A stretch of 64,000 nucleotides of DNA. Source: Chloroflexi bacterium CSP1-4. Its GTDB lineage: Bacteria > Chloroflexota > Limnocylindria > Limnocylindrales > CSP1-4. Positions 1 to 8,322 of this stretch are shown one piece after another. Location: the NCBI GenBank assembly GCA_001443375.1, contig LDXM01000001.1:24533-88532 (forward strand), read 5' to 3'. The stretch's first letter is position 1, and the number at the start of each line of letters is the position of its first letter. A model generated the notes under the pieces. That model saw only the letters and a list, made by a program, of their open reading frames with translations. It did not search any database and was not told the DNA's origin. The position numbers were made by a program, and so were the translations under genes.

Positions 1-6
1 CCTGCC

Positions 7-807
7 GTGACGGCGCGCGCAGCCCGCGCAGCCCGCGCCGGGACGCAGCCCCAGGGGCGCTCCGTCGAGGCGCGCCTGGCCCGGCTCCACCTGCGGACCG
101 GGATGCTCGCGCTCGCGCGCGCGGAGCTCGAGACGCTGGCCGCCCGGGGCGAGTTGGACTCGACCGCCCTGGCCGACCTCGCCGAGGCGCGCTGGCGGAG
201 CGGCGACCTGCCCGGCGGCGGCGAGGCTGCGGTGGCCCACCTCGACGGCGGCGGCGCCGAGCCGATCGCCCTCGTCGTGGCTGCCGAGGCGCTGGCCGCC
301 CGCGGCCGTACCGCCGACGCGCGGGCCACGGCCGAACGGCTGCTGGCGGTGCTCGCGGGCGCCGGCGACGACCCTCTCGAGCCCCTCTTCGCGGGACAGC
401 CGCGCAGCGCGGCCTGGCCGGCCACGGAGGTCGAGACGGTGCGCTCCGGGGCAGCCGGGTCCGGAGGCGCGCTGGGGTCGACGGCCGGTCGGGCCGGCAG
501 CGCGGAGGCATCGCCCCGCGACGAGGTCGCCACGGTCGAGGCGGCCATCGCCGCCGGGGACCTGCGCGGCGTGGCGGTCCGCCTCGGCATCATCCTGCGC
601 GACGAGGGCGCCCTGGCGCCGCTCGTCCTCTCCCTGGCCGACCGCGCCCTCGCCCGCAGCGAGCGCGCCGGAGCCACCGCAGCAGCGCTCCATCTCGTCC
701 GCGGCGATGCCTTCCGGTCCATGGGCCGGGAGATCGAGGCGTCCGCCGCCTTCCAGAGATCCAGGCAGGCCCTCACGGGCGCTGCCCTCGATGAGGGAGA
801 ATCGTGA
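7..807 (+). CDS. TPR-like repeat protein, possibly 5'-truncated by the window edge
   Basis: Alanine- and arginine-rich helical protein of 266 residues when read from the GTG at 7. Two stretches (about residues 25-125 and 185-260) have the alternating small/large pattern of tetratricopeptide-like helical hairpins, so a scaffold or protein-interaction role is likely; no catalytic motif is seen. The middle (about 130-175) is low-complexity linker. The GTG lies six bases from the window edge, so the true start may be upstream. Its stop overlaps the GTG of ndk by four bases (GTGA at 804-807), implying translational coupling. Function is not recognised. Confidence 0.6.
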   Translation: MTARAARAARAGTQPQGRSVEARLARLHLRTGMLALARAELETLAARGELDSTALADLAEARWRSGDLPGGGEAAVAHLDGGGAEPIALVVAAEALAARGRTADARATAERLLAVLAGAGDDPLEPLFAGQPRSAAWPATEVETVRSGAAGSGGALGSTAGRAGSAEASPRDEVATVEAAIAAGDLRGVAVRLGIILRDEGALAPLVLSLADRALARSERAGATAAALHLVRGDAFRSMGREIEASAAFQRSRQALTGAALDEGES

Positions 808-1265
808 ACGAACGCACCCTGGTCCTCGTCAAGCCCGATGGCGTGCAGCGCCTCCTGGTCGGCCGCATCCTGCAGCGCTACGAGGATCGTGGCCTGAAGA
901 TCGTGGGGCTCAAGCTCGTGCTGATCAACCGCGACCTCGCCGAGCGCCACTACGCGATCCATAGCGAACGGCCGTTCTTCCGCGGCCTGGTCGACTTCAT
1001 CAGCTCCGCTCCACTCGTGGCGGCCGTGCTCGAGGGCCCCAACGCGGTGGCCGTCGTGCGCGCCGTCAACGGCGCGACCCGCCCCGCTGAGGCGGCGCCC
1101 GGCACGATCCGCGGCGACTTCGCCCTCGAGACGGCGCAGAACCTCGTCCACGCGTCGGACAGCATCGACACGGCGGCGCAGGAGCTGGCCCTCTGGTTCA
1201 CGCCGGCCGAGCTGTTCGACTACGACCGCGACGTGGACCGCTGGGTGCTCGCACCGGAGGACTGA
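804..1265 (+). CDS. ndk: nucleoside-diphosphate kinase
   Basis: Transfers the gamma-phosphate of ATP to nucleoside diphosphates through a phosphohistidine, balancing NTP and dNTP pools in the cytoplasm. At 153 residues it has the usual length of the family. The start ERTLVLVKPDGV and the catalytic motif NLVHASDS (residues 113-120, His116) are diagnostic; the usual Gly after the histidine is Ala here. It begins with GTG overlapping the stop of the upstream TPR-like gene and ends just before a convergent membrane gene. Confidence 0.96.
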   Translation: MNERTLVLVKPDGVQRLLVGRILQRYEDRGLKIVGLKLVLINRDLAERHYAIHSERPFFRGLVDFISSAPLVAAVLEGPNAVAVVRAVNGATRPAEAAPGTIRGDFALETAQNLVHASDSIDTAAQELALWFTPAELFDYDRDVDRWVLAPED

Positions 1266-1269
1266 GCGG

Positions 1270-2742
1270 CTAGAGACCCGGCAGCGGGCCCGCGCCGGGG
1301 GGTCGGCCGGCCGCGGCCTCCGCGAGACCACCGACGCCGAGTGCCACGGCGAGCGCGGCGAGCGCCAGCAGCCCCGTCACGGCCGAGGCGATGGGCACCC
1401 GGTCGAGCTGCCACGCGAGGGCCGCGCGCCGGACGATCTGGCGCGCCCTGGCGCGCCAGGCGGTCGGGGCCTCCCTCTCGTCGGCCGGCAGCATCACGGG
1501 TCGCTCGCTTCGACCGGCGGCCACGGCCGGCCCGGGCGCCTGGGCGCCGACCCAGGCCAGGCGCGCCAGCGGCAACAGCGGGAGGGCGCCGAGGACCAGG
1601 ACGAGCGCGCCGAGTGGCTCCCCCACGGCCAGCACGGCCAGCGTGCGGCGCGCCTCGAAGGGCAGCATCCCGGGCAGCCCGATGCCCACCAGGACGGCGA
1701 CCGCGAGGGCGATCCCCAACGACGGCGTGCGCCGCAGCCAGCCGTGCAGCTCGCGGCCATGGCGGGTCCCGTCGGCGCCTTCGAGACCCAGGATGGCCAG
1801 GGCCATGACCGTGCGCGAGAGGGCCAGGCAGAGGAGCCACGTCCGCGCTGCCGGCCACACGGCGGGATCGGCGCCGGCGAGGGCGAGGAGCACGAACCCG
1901 CCATCGGCCACGAGGCCGTAGCCGAGGACGCGGGCCAGATCGTCATCGAGGATCGCCACGACGCCGGCCGCGAAGATGGTCACGACCGCCACGAGCGCCA
2001 CGATGAGGCGGGGCCCTGTCAGGTCGCCGGCCACGGGCGCGGGCCCGAGCTGTGCCCAGCCGAGGGCGACGATGGCGAATGCCGCCGGCAACCAGGCGGC
2101 CGCCAGCGGCACGGCCGCCAGGCGCGCCGTCCCGACGAGGCGGGCCAGCGGCACGTGGAAGGGGACCGCCCCGAGCCGGAGGGCCAGCGCCGCGGCCATC
2201 AGGAGGACGCCGGCGGCCACCGCGCCCGAGGACAGGAAGATGGCGTCGTCCCCGATCCAGGCCACCGCCAGCAGCGCGCCCGCGCCGGCCACGGCGACGC
2301 TGCGCAGGCCGTCAGCGCTGACGCGCAACGTGGGCATGGTGATGGGCCCTCCGAGCGTCGCCACGAGCCCGAGGCAGCCCGCCGCGGTGGCCGCGAGGAT
2401 GGCGGCGGCCCCGTCGGTGACAGTCAGCGCCACGGCCGCGGCACCGAGACCGCCGAGCGCGGCGAACGGCAGGTTGCGCTGCCCGCCATGGGCCCGGCTG
2501 ACCAGTTCCACCGCAAGCAGGGCGACGGCGGCGGCGATCAGCCAGAGGCGCGCATACGGCGTCACCACGAGCTGGGCAGCCCCGACCGCGAGAGTCGCAT
2601 CGGCCGGCATCGCGACCGCCGCGATGACGAACCCGGCCAGCGCGGCGATCCCGACGCCCGGGGCCCCGCCGGCGCGGCCGCGGGCGAGGAAGGTGCCGGC
2701 GGTCCCGGCGGCGGCCACGATGAGCAGCGCCAGCAGGGCCAT
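1270..2742 (-). CDS. NuoN/HyfB-like proton-translocating membrane subunit (orphan)
   Basis: Very hydrophobic 490-residue protein with about 12-14 membrane segments. A segment reading LGAVPFHVPLARL corresponds to the NuoN motif KIAAVPFHYW, and DDDLARVLGYGLVADGGF to the NuoN/M/L motif around DNIKRMLAYSS, so it belongs to the proton-conducting antiporter-like family (Proton_antipo_M). It is much more divergent than the nuoN at 61626. The ATG at 2742 lies four bases after the stop of the neighbouring membrane gene; no Shine-Dalgarno sequence is visible. No hydrogenase or other complex I gene is adjacent, so its partner is unknown. Confidence 0.72.
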   Translation of the reverse strand: MALLALLIVAAAGTAGTFLARGRAGGAPGVGIAALAGFVIAAVAMPADATLAVGAAQLVVTPYARLWLIAAAVALLAVELVSRAHGGQRNLPFAALGGLGAAAVALTVTDGAAAILAATAAGCLGLVATLGGPITMPTLRVSADGLRSVAVAGAGALLAVAWIGDDAIFLSSGAVAAGVLLMAAALALRLGAVPFHVPLARLVGTARLAAVPLAAAWLPAAFAIVALGWAQLGPAPVAGDLTGPRLIVALVAVVTIFAAGVVAILDDDLARVLGYGLVADGGFVLLALAGADPAVWPAARTWLLCLALSRTVMALAILGLEGADGTRHGRELHGWLRRTPSLGIALAVAVLVGIGLPGMLPFEARRTLAVLAVGEPLGALVLVLGALPLLPLARLAWVGAQAPGPAVAAGRSERPVMLPADEREAPTAWRARARQIVRRAALAWQLDRVPIASAVTGLLALAALAVALGVGGLAEAAAGRPPGAGPLPGL

Positions 2743-2746
2743 CGTG

Positions 2747-3367
2747 TCAGCCGGCGTCGCGCAGGTCGCGCGGCCGGTCGGCCAGCTCGAGGTCGTGGCG
2801 TACGCGCCCGCCGACCACGGCCAACCACGTCGTGGCTCCGGCGACCGCAAGCAGCGCGCCGGCGAGGGCCAGCTCGAGGGCGGCGCGCTCGCCGCCGCCG
2901 AAGGCTGGGACGGCCGTCGCGCCGGCCGCGAGCGCGAGCATGGCGCCGATGCCCAGGCGGAGCGTGTCGTGCCCGAAACACAGCAGTGTCAGCCCGGCGG
3001 TGCCGAGGGCGACCGCCGTTGCCAGGGCGACGGCGGAGCCGCGCGCATCCGGCATGGTCGATCCGAGGAGCAGGCCCAGGAGCCACGCGGCGAGCACGAT
3101 CGCCACCTCGGTCGTGCCGCCCAGGCGGATGGGGCCGATGAGGGATGTCGTGCGCCGCACCGCATGGTCGAGGAGGAGGAGGGCGAGCAGCACGGCCACG
3201 GTCCGGAAGGCGAGCAAGAGCGGGTCTGGGATGCCGCCCACCGCGAGCGGCAGCCCGAGCAGCGCCACGCCCAGACCGACCACCGTCAGCCGGCCGTGCG
3301 TGGCCCGCAGCGCGGCAGCGGCGCCGAGGAGCACGAGGATCGCGGCGGCGATGGGGATGGGCGCCAT
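2747..3367 (-). CDS. membrane protein, possibly HyfE/NuoK-like
   Basis: Polytopic 206-residue protein with about seven membrane segments. It precedes and is probably co-translated with the NuoN-like gene. Size and topology resemble hydrogenase-4 component E (HyfE), a NuoK-like subunit that usually pairs with a NuoN-like one; that match rests on topology and neighbourhood, not on a diagnostic motif. Start chosen at the ATG at 3367, after the lepB stop; the same frame stays open further upstream only as a shadow inside lepB. Confidence 0.5.
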   Translation of the reverse strand: MAPIPIAAAILVLLGAAAALRATHGRLTVVGLGVALLGLPLAVGGIPDPLLLAFRTVAVLLALLLLDHAVRRTTSLIGPIRLGGTTEVAIVLAAWLLGLLLGSTMPDARGSAVALATAVALGTAGLTLLCFGHDTLRLGIGAMLALAAGATAVPAFGGGERAALELALAGALLAVAGATTWLAVVGGRVRHDLELADRPRDLRDAG

Positions 3368-3383
3368 GGCCCCCGCCCGGGCG

Positions 3384-4022
3384 TCAGGCGGCTCGAGCCG
3401 GCCGGAAGCGGGTCGCGTCCGCCGGTTCGCGGTCATCGGCCCCGATGTGGACCCCCGAGGGACCCGTGGCGGGCACGCCGATGTAGCTCGGGGTCTCGAG
3501 GAAGGTGAACGTGCTGATGGGCCAGTAGCGCACGACGGCCCGGCCGATGACGTCGTCGCGGGCGACGAAGCCGAAGACCCGCGAGTCGGTGGAATCGCTG
3601 CGATGGTCGCCCAGCGCGAAGTAGCTGTCGGGGGGCACGACCACCACGTCACCCTGGGTGCCCGGCTCGGTCGGCCCGCCGAAGACGTAGGGCTCGTCGA
3701 GCGGGATCCCATTGACGTAAACGCTTCCATCCCTGATCGCGACGCGGTCGCCGGGCAGGCCGATGACGCGCTTGATGAACGGCACGTCGTGCGTCTCTTC
3801 GGGCGGCCAGAAGACGATGATGTCGCCTCTCGAGTAGTCGTCCCAGCGCGGCGAGAGCTTGTCGATGAGGACGTACTGGCCCGGCTCGAGCGTCTGTTCC
3901 ATGCTCATCTGCTCGATGCGGTAGGGCTGGGCCACGAAGTTCTGGATGACGAGGAAGATGATGACGGTCAGGACGAGGGTTTCGACCACCTCGAACAGGC
4001 AGCCGAGCGGACGTTTGCTCAC
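3384..4022 (-). CDS. lepB: signal peptidase I
   Basis: Membrane-anchored serine protease (S26) that removes signal peptides from exported proteins. After one N-terminal membrane segment (about residues 11-30) come the catalytic Ser40 in the box QMSMEQTLEPG and the catalytic Lys84 in FIKRVIGLPGD, then the conserved DSRVFG region and GRAVVRYWP. The 212-residue length from the GTG at 4022 is normal. This GTG is preferred because a TATACT -10 element ends nine bases before it and no Shine-Dalgarno is present. The two downstream membrane genes may share this transcript. Confidence 0.93.
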   Translation of the reverse strand: MSKRPLGCLFEVVETLVLTVIIFLVIQNFVAQPYRIEQMSMEQTLEPGQYVLIDKLSPRWDDYSRGDIIVFWPPEETHDVPFIKRVIGLPGDRVAIRDGSVYVNGIPLDEPYVFGGPTEPGTQGDVVVVPPDSYFALGDHRSDSTDSRVFGFVARDDVIGRAVVRYWPISTFTFLETPSYIGVPATGPSGVHIGADDREPADATRFRPARAA

Positions 4023-4031
4023 AAGACGGGG

Positions 4032-4037
4032 AGTATA
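4032..4037 (-). promoter_or_regulatory. -10 element of lepB
   Basis: TATACT on the minus strand, ending nine bases before the lepB GTG. Transcription would begin two or three bases before the start codon, giving a nearly leaderless mRNA. Confidence 0.6.
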
Positions 4038-4136
4038 GGGGCGCCGGCCCGGCCCGGCCCCGCGTGCGGGCACGGCCGGGGCGCGGGGTGGAAGATCGGT
4101 GCATACCGGGGCCCCGGACCCGCCCCAGGCACGATT

Positions 4137-4145
4137 TGATACACT
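4137..4145 (+). promoter_or_regulatory. extended -10 promoter of hppA
   Basis: TGATACACT fits an extended -10 element (TGN followed by TANNNT). No good -35 is seen upstream. A start near 4152 would give a leader of about 150 bases before the hppA GTG. Confidence 0.5.
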
Positions 4146-4187
4146 CCCGCCGATCGATCCCGGGCCCCGACCGCGGGCACGTTACCT

Positions 4188-4249
4188 GTCTGCCGCAGCG
4201 CGCCGTTCCGGCCCGCTGAGGGATCAGGCCCAAGGTGGCGCCGGCAGAC
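4188..4249 (+). promoter_or_regulatory. structured 5' leader of hppA
   Basis: Nested inverted repeats in the hppA leader: 4188-4195 pairs perfectly with 4242-4249 (8 bp), 4200-4204 pairs with 4237-4241 (5 bp, directly stacked on the right side, 4-base bulge on the left), and 4216-4219 pairs with 4224-4227 around a GGGA tetraloop. The ribosome-binding site lies 36 bases downstream. Whether it senses a ligand, a protein or nothing is unknown. Confidence 0.5.
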
Positions 4250-4302
4250 CCCCATCACGATCGGCCGCTGCTGACGGCCGCAACCGAGGAGGCTCATCCA
4301 CC

Positions 4303-6525
4303 GTGCAGATCGCGACCGCGATCCAATGGATCATCCCGATCGCGGGCATCGCCGCGGTCCTCTTCGCCGGATACCTGGCGCGTGACGTCGTCTCGCGCGA
4401 CAAGGGGACCCAGGCGATGCAGGACGTGGCCGGCACCATCTACGAGGGTGCCGTGGCGTTCATCAAGCGCCAGTACCGCACCATCGGCCTGCTCGCCATC
4501 GGGGGCGGCGTCGTCATCGGCCTTGTCATCGGCCTCGTCGAGGGCAAGGAGGTCGCTGACACTGACATCGTCGGCATGGAGCTCGGCGTGCGCACCGGCG
4601 TGGCCTTCCTCGTCGGCGCCATCTGCTCCATGGCCTCGGGCATCATCGGCATGTACATCAGCGTCAAGGCGAATCTGCGCACGGCGGCCGCGGCGCGCCA
4701 CAGCCTCGTCGGCGCGGTGACCGTGGCCATGCGTGGCGGCGCCGTCTCCGGCTTCCTCGTGGTCGCCCTGTCGCTGCTCGGCGTATGGGGCATCTTCGCC
4801 CTTTACGGCGGCTTCGAGAACCCGGCCCAGGCCCCCTTCCTCATCGTCGGCTTCGGCTTCGGCGCCTCCTTCGTGGCCCTCTTCGCCCAGCTCGGCGGCG
4901 GGATCTATACCAAGGCCGCCGACGTCGGCGCGGACCTCGTGGGCAAGATCGAGGCGGGCATCCCCGAGGACGATCCGCGCAACGCCGCCGTCGTGGCCGA
5001 CCTCGTGGGCGACAACGTGGGCGATTGCGCCGGCCGCGGCGCCGACCTCTTCGAGTCCACCGCCGCCGAGAACATCGGGGCCATGATCCTCGGCGTGGCC
5101 GTCTACGGCATCGCCGTGGCCGCGGGCTGGCCGAACCCGGAGACGTGGATCTTCTTCCCCCTCGTCGTGCGCGCCTTCGGCCTGCTGGGCACGATCCTGG
5201 CCATCCTCTCGCTGCGCGGCCGCGAGGACGAGGACCCCATGCGGATCCTCAACCGCGGCTACTGGGTGACGACAGTGCTCTCCGCGCTGGGCCTGTTCGT
5301 CACGACCAACCTGATGATGCAGACGCCCGGCGCGGTCGGCGCCAACGGCATCCCGGCCTGGCTCTGGTTCTTCGGCGCCGGCGTGGTCGGCCTGGCCACC
5401 AGTGTCGCCTTCGTCTACATCACGCAGTACTACACGGCCGGCGCCTGGCGGCCGGTCAAGGAGATCGCCGAGGCCAGCAAGACGGGGCCGGCCACGAACA
5501 TCATCTCGGGCACGGCCGTCGGCTTCGAGACGACCGCCGTCACGGCCATCACCATCGGCATCGCCCTGTTCGTGAGCCATTGGTTCGGCGCGCAGGCCGG
5601 TCTCGAGAACGCCGCGGGCCACAACGTCGGCGGCATCTTCGGCACCGCGGTGGCCACCATGGCCATGCTCATGACCACGGCCTACATCCTGGCCATGGAC
5701 ACCTTCGGCCCCATCACCGACAACGCTGGCGGTATCGCCCAGTTCAGCCGGGCCGAGGAGAGCGCCCGCCACATCACCGACCGCCTCGACGCGGTAGGCA
5801 ACACTACCAAGGCGCTCACCAAGGGCTACGCCATCGCCTCGGCGAGCCTGGCCGCGTTCCTGCTCTTCAACGCCTACATCGACAAGGTCAACCTCATCCT
5901 GGGCCGCCAGATCGCGGCCGGCAAGGAGGGCGTTGAGCTCCTGCTGGCCGTGGACCTGGCCAACGTCAGCGTCTTCATCGCCGCCCTCATCGGCGCCATG
6001 CTGGCCTTCTTCTTCAGTTCGCTGGCCATCCGCGCCGTGGGCACGACGGCGCAGGCGATCATCGTCGAGGTGCGCCGCCAGTTCCGCGAGATGCCGGGCA
6101 TCATGGACTACAGCCAGCGGCCCGACTACGCCCGGGTCGTGGACATCACCACGCAGGCCGCCCTGCGGCAGATGGTGCTGCCCGGCGCCGTGGCCGTGGC
6201 CACGCCGATCATCGTCGGGCTGCTGCTCGGCTACCAGGCCATCGCCGGACTCCTGATGGTGGGCACGATCAGCGGCGTCCTGCTCGCCACGGTCCTCAAC
6301 AACGGCGGCGGCGCGTGGGATAACGCCAAGAAGTACATCGAGGCCGGGCACCTGACCGACGACGCCGGCAACGTCCTGGGCAAGGGCAGCGCCGCCCACG
6401 CCGCGGCAGTCGTGGGCGACACGGTGGGCGATCCCTTCAAGGACACCGCGGGCCCGTCGCTCCACGTGCTGGTCAAGCTGCTGGCGACGATCACGCTCGT
6501 GCTCGCGCCCCTCTTCATCCGCTAG
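4303..6525 (+). CDS. hppA: K+-independent proton-pumping membrane pyrophosphatase
   Basis: Couples hydrolysis of pyrophosphate to proton export across the cytoplasmic membrane. The 740-residue polytopic protein carries the substrate-binding stretch around KAADVGADLVGKIE and the DNVGDCAGRGADLFES motif. The residue separating the two subfamilies is Lys503 in VGNTTKA; potassium-dependent enzymes have Ala there, so this is predicted to be K+-independent and H+-pumping. The GTG at 4303 is chosen because GAGGAGG lies ten bases upstream at 4286-4292 and the preceding reading is non-coding leader. uppP follows, whose product dephosphorylates another diphosphate. Confidence 0.96.
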   Translation: MQIATAIQWIIPIAGIAAVLFAGYLARDVVSRDKGTQAMQDVAGTIYEGAVAFIKRQYRTIGLLAIGGGVVIGLVIGLVEGKEVADTDIVGMELGVRTGVAFLVGAICSMASGIIGMYISVKANLRTAAAARHSLVGAVTVAMRGGAVSGFLVVALSLLGVWGIFALYGGFENPAQAPFLIVGFGFGASFVALFAQLGGGIYTKAADVGADLVGKIEAGIPEDDPRNAAVVADLVGDNVGDCAGRGADLFESTAAENIGAMILGVAVYGIAVAAGWPNPETWIFFPLVVRAFGLLGTILAILSLRGREDEDPMRILNRGYWVTTVLSALGLFVTTNLMMQTPGAVGANGIPAWLWFFGAGVVGLATSVAFVYITQYYTAGAWRPVKEIAEASKTGPATNIISGTAVGFETTAVTAITIGIALFVSHWFGAQAGLENAAGHNVGGIFGTAVATMAMLMTTAYILAMDTFGPITDNAGGIAQFSRAEESARHITDRLDAVGNTTKALTKGYAIASASLAAFLLFNAYIDKVNLILGRQIAAGKEGVELLLAVDLANVSVFIAALIGAMLAFFFSSLAIRAVGTTAQAIIVEVRRQFREMPGIMDYSQRPDYARVVDITTQAALRQMVLPGAVAVATPIIVGLLLGYQAIAGLLMVGTISGVLLATVLNNGGGAWDNAKKYIEAGHLTDDAGNVLGKGSAAHAAAVVGDTVGDPFKDTAGPSLHVLVKLLATITLVLAPLFIR

Positions 6526-6542
6526 GAGCACCGATAACGCCG

Positions 6543-6565
6543 GTCGGGCCTCGCGCTCGCCCGAC
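6543..6565 (+). terminator. hairpin between hppA and uppP
   Basis: Perfect 7-bp stem (6543-6549 with 6559-6565) and a nine-base loop, without a following T-run. It may be a weak terminator or attenuator, or protect the hppA mRNA 3' end. Confidence 0.4.
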
Positions 6566-6579
6566 GAGACGGCCCGGCG

Positions 6580-7407
6580 ATGGACACGATCCTTCAGGCG
6601 GCCCTCATCGGGGTCCTGCAGGGACTCACCGAGTTCCTGCCCATCTCGTCGTCGGCACACCTCATCCTCGTGCCCCGGTTCCTTGGCTGGGACGACCCGT
6701 TCCTGAACTCGGCGGCGTTCGACGTGATGCTTCACGTGGGCACGCTGGTGGCCCTCCTGGCGTACTTCCGGACAGACCTGCTGCGACTCCTGCGAGCTGG
6801 TGCGGCGAGCCTGCGAGATCGCTCGCTGGCCGGCGACCCGGAGCGATGGCTGGCCTGGCTCCTCGTCGTCTCGGTCGTGCCGGCGGCGCTGCTGGGCGCC
6901 ACGCTGGAGTCCTTCTTCGACACGTACTTCCGCGAGCGGCCAGCGTTCATCGGCCTGCTCCTGGTCGCGGGCGCGGCCATCCTCTGGCTTGCCGAGCGTC
7001 ATGGCCGCCGGGACCGTGGGCTGCTCCAGCTGCGCTTCGGCGACGCGCTGGCCATCGGCGCGGCGCAGGCCCTGGCGCTCTTCCCGGGCATCAGCCGCTC
7101 GGGCATCACCATCGCCGCCGGGCTCTTCCTCGGCCTGGAGCGCCCGGCCGCCGCCCGCTTCTCGTTCCTCATGGCCACCCCGGTCATCGCCGGCGCCGGC
7201 CTGTGGAAGGCGCGCTCACTGCTCGCCGCCGGCGGCCTCGTGGGCGAGCCGGTCGTCCTGCTCGCGGGCATGCTCGCGGCGGCGGTGTCCGGCCTCCTGG
7301 CGGTGGCCTTCCTGCTACGGTACCTGCGCACGAACTCGACCGGCATCTTCATCGTCTACCGGCTCGTCTTCGCGGCCGTCGTCTTCGGCCTGCTCCTGGC
7401 CACCTGA
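6580..7407 (+). CDS. uppP: undecaprenyl-diphosphatase
   Basis: Integral membrane phosphatase (BacA/UppP) that recycles the undecaprenyl diphosphate carrier for peptidoglycan and other wall polymers. Both family signatures are present: LTEFLPISSSAHL near residues 16-28 and PGISRSGITIAAG near 169-181. The 275-residue length and multiple hydrophobic segments are typical. It lies 54 bases after hppA; argR starts four bases after its stop, so the two are likely co-transcribed. Confidence 0.95.
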   Translation: MDTILQAALIGVLQGLTEFLPISSSAHLILVPRFLGWDDPFLNSAAFDVMLHVGTLVALLAYFRTDLLRLLRAGAASLRDRSLAGDPERWLAWLLVVSVVPAALLGATLESFFDTYFRERPAFIGLLLVAGAAILWLAERHGRRDRGLLQLRFGDALAIGAAQALALFPGISRSGITIAAGLFLGLERPAAARFSFLMATPVIAGAGLWKARSLLAAGGLVGEPVVLLAGMLAAAVSGLLAVAFLLRYLRTNSTGIFIVYRLVFAAVVFGLLLAT

Positions 7408-7411
7408 CGCG

Positions 7412-7876
7412 ATGGAAGTCATGAAGCAGCTCCGCCAGCAGGCCATCCGGGACCTCATCGTCCGACGCAGGATCCGCACGCAGCAGGAGCTGGCCAACGC
7501 CCTGCGCGACCGCGGCTTCCGGGCCACGCAGGCCACCATCAGTCGCGATGTGGCCGAGCTCGGGCTGGTCAAGCAGGCCCGCGACGGGGTGCTCTGCTAT
7601 GCCCTCCCGCCGCGCCTGGCCGAGACCGAGCCCTCCGCGGAGGATCGCCTGCGCGGTCTGCTGCGCGACCTGCCCATCGAGGTCCACGAGGCCGGCCTGC
7701 TGCTCGTCGTGCGCACCATCCCGGGCAGCGCGCACGCGCTCGCGGCGGCGCTGGATCGAGCCCGCTGGCCGGAGGTCGTCGGCTCCATCGCCGGGGACGA
7801 TACGGTCTTCATCGCCTTGCGCGACCGGACCGCGCGGACGCGCGTCCGCCAGCGGCTGCTGGCGCTGGCCGGGTAG
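7412..7876 (+). CDS. argR: arginine repressor
   Basis: Arginine-responsive hexameric repressor/activator of arginine metabolism. The 154 residues match the family. The N-terminal winged helix ends in ATQATISRDVAELGLVK, and the C-terminal arginine-binding and oligomerisation domain has the signature GSIAGDDTVFIAL. It starts at an ATG four bases after uppP. No arginine biosynthesis gene lies in the window, so its targets are elsewhere; no ARG-box was recognised near it. Confidence 0.92.
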   Translation: MEVMKQLRQQAIRDLIVRRRIRTQQELANALRDRGFRATQATISRDVAELGLVKQARDGVLCYALPPRLAETEPSAEDRLRGLLRDLPIEVHEAGLLLVVRTIPGSAHALAAALDRARWPEVVGSIAGDDTVFIALRDRTARTRVRQRLLALAG

Positions 7877-8021
7877 CGGCGCCGGCCGGGCTCGGTGTGG
7901 AGGCCGGGCTCGGTAGGGGCCGGGCTCCGTGTCATGGCCGCGAACCCATTGCCGTCAGGCATAGCTGCGGCGCCAGGAGCGGCCGCGGTCGGCCCCCGGG
8001 TGGCTGCGGCGGGCCGGCTGG

Positions 8022-8120
8022 GCGCGCCGCCATGCGTCCCAGAGATGGATCGGACCCCAGCGACGGCCCCGCAGGACACCGACGGGCGCCTGCGCGCCCC
8101 GCCATGCCCCCCAGAGATGG
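8022..8120. repeat. two imperfect direct repeats in the argR-greA gap
   Basis: The 446-base gap 7877-8322 contains no convincing gene. Near its start GGCCGGGCTCGGT recurs. Further on, a unit beginning GCGCGCC and ending CCCAGAGATGG occurs at 8022-8048 and again at 8092-8120 with small differences. On the minus strand the units would read SISGxHGGA, but the surrounding frame does not look coding. Function unknown; copies elsewhere in the genome cannot be judged here. Confidence 0.5.
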
Positions 8121-8180
8121 AACCCACGCCGGATGGGCCCGAGGGCGCGCCGCGTCGGCCGGCATTCGACGTTCCGTCGT

Positions 8181-8209
8181 TTGACGTTCTCCGAGGGTGC
8201 ACCTACAAT
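8181..8209 (+). promoter_or_regulatory. sigma-70-type promoter of greA
   Basis: TTGACG at 8181-8186 and TACAAT at 8204-8209 separated by 17 bases, the best classical promoter in the window. A start near 8216 gives a leader of about 107 bases. Confidence 0.75.
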
Positions 8210-8272
8210 CCGCCGACACTCGGACTCCTGGTCGCGACCGGTGCGTCGCCGGGCCGGGGGTTCGTCCGTTTA

Positions 8273-8299
8273 CACGCCCAGCCGCCCGCTTCGGGCGTG
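8273..8299 (+). promoter_or_regulatory. alternative hairpins in the greA leader
   Basis: CACGCCC at 8273-8279 pairs perfectly with 8293-8299, while CGCCCG at 8283-8288 pairs with 8292-8297. The two stems use the same right arm and exclude each other. The ribosome-binding GGGGGAG follows at 8310-8316. Confidence 0.4.
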
Positions 8300-8322
8300 A
8301 GCCACGGACGGGGGAGCCTGTC

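Noticed and set aside
4294-7002. 902-codon minus-strand frame opposite hppA and uppP
   Set aside because: Antisense shadow without motifs, covering two well-supported genes.
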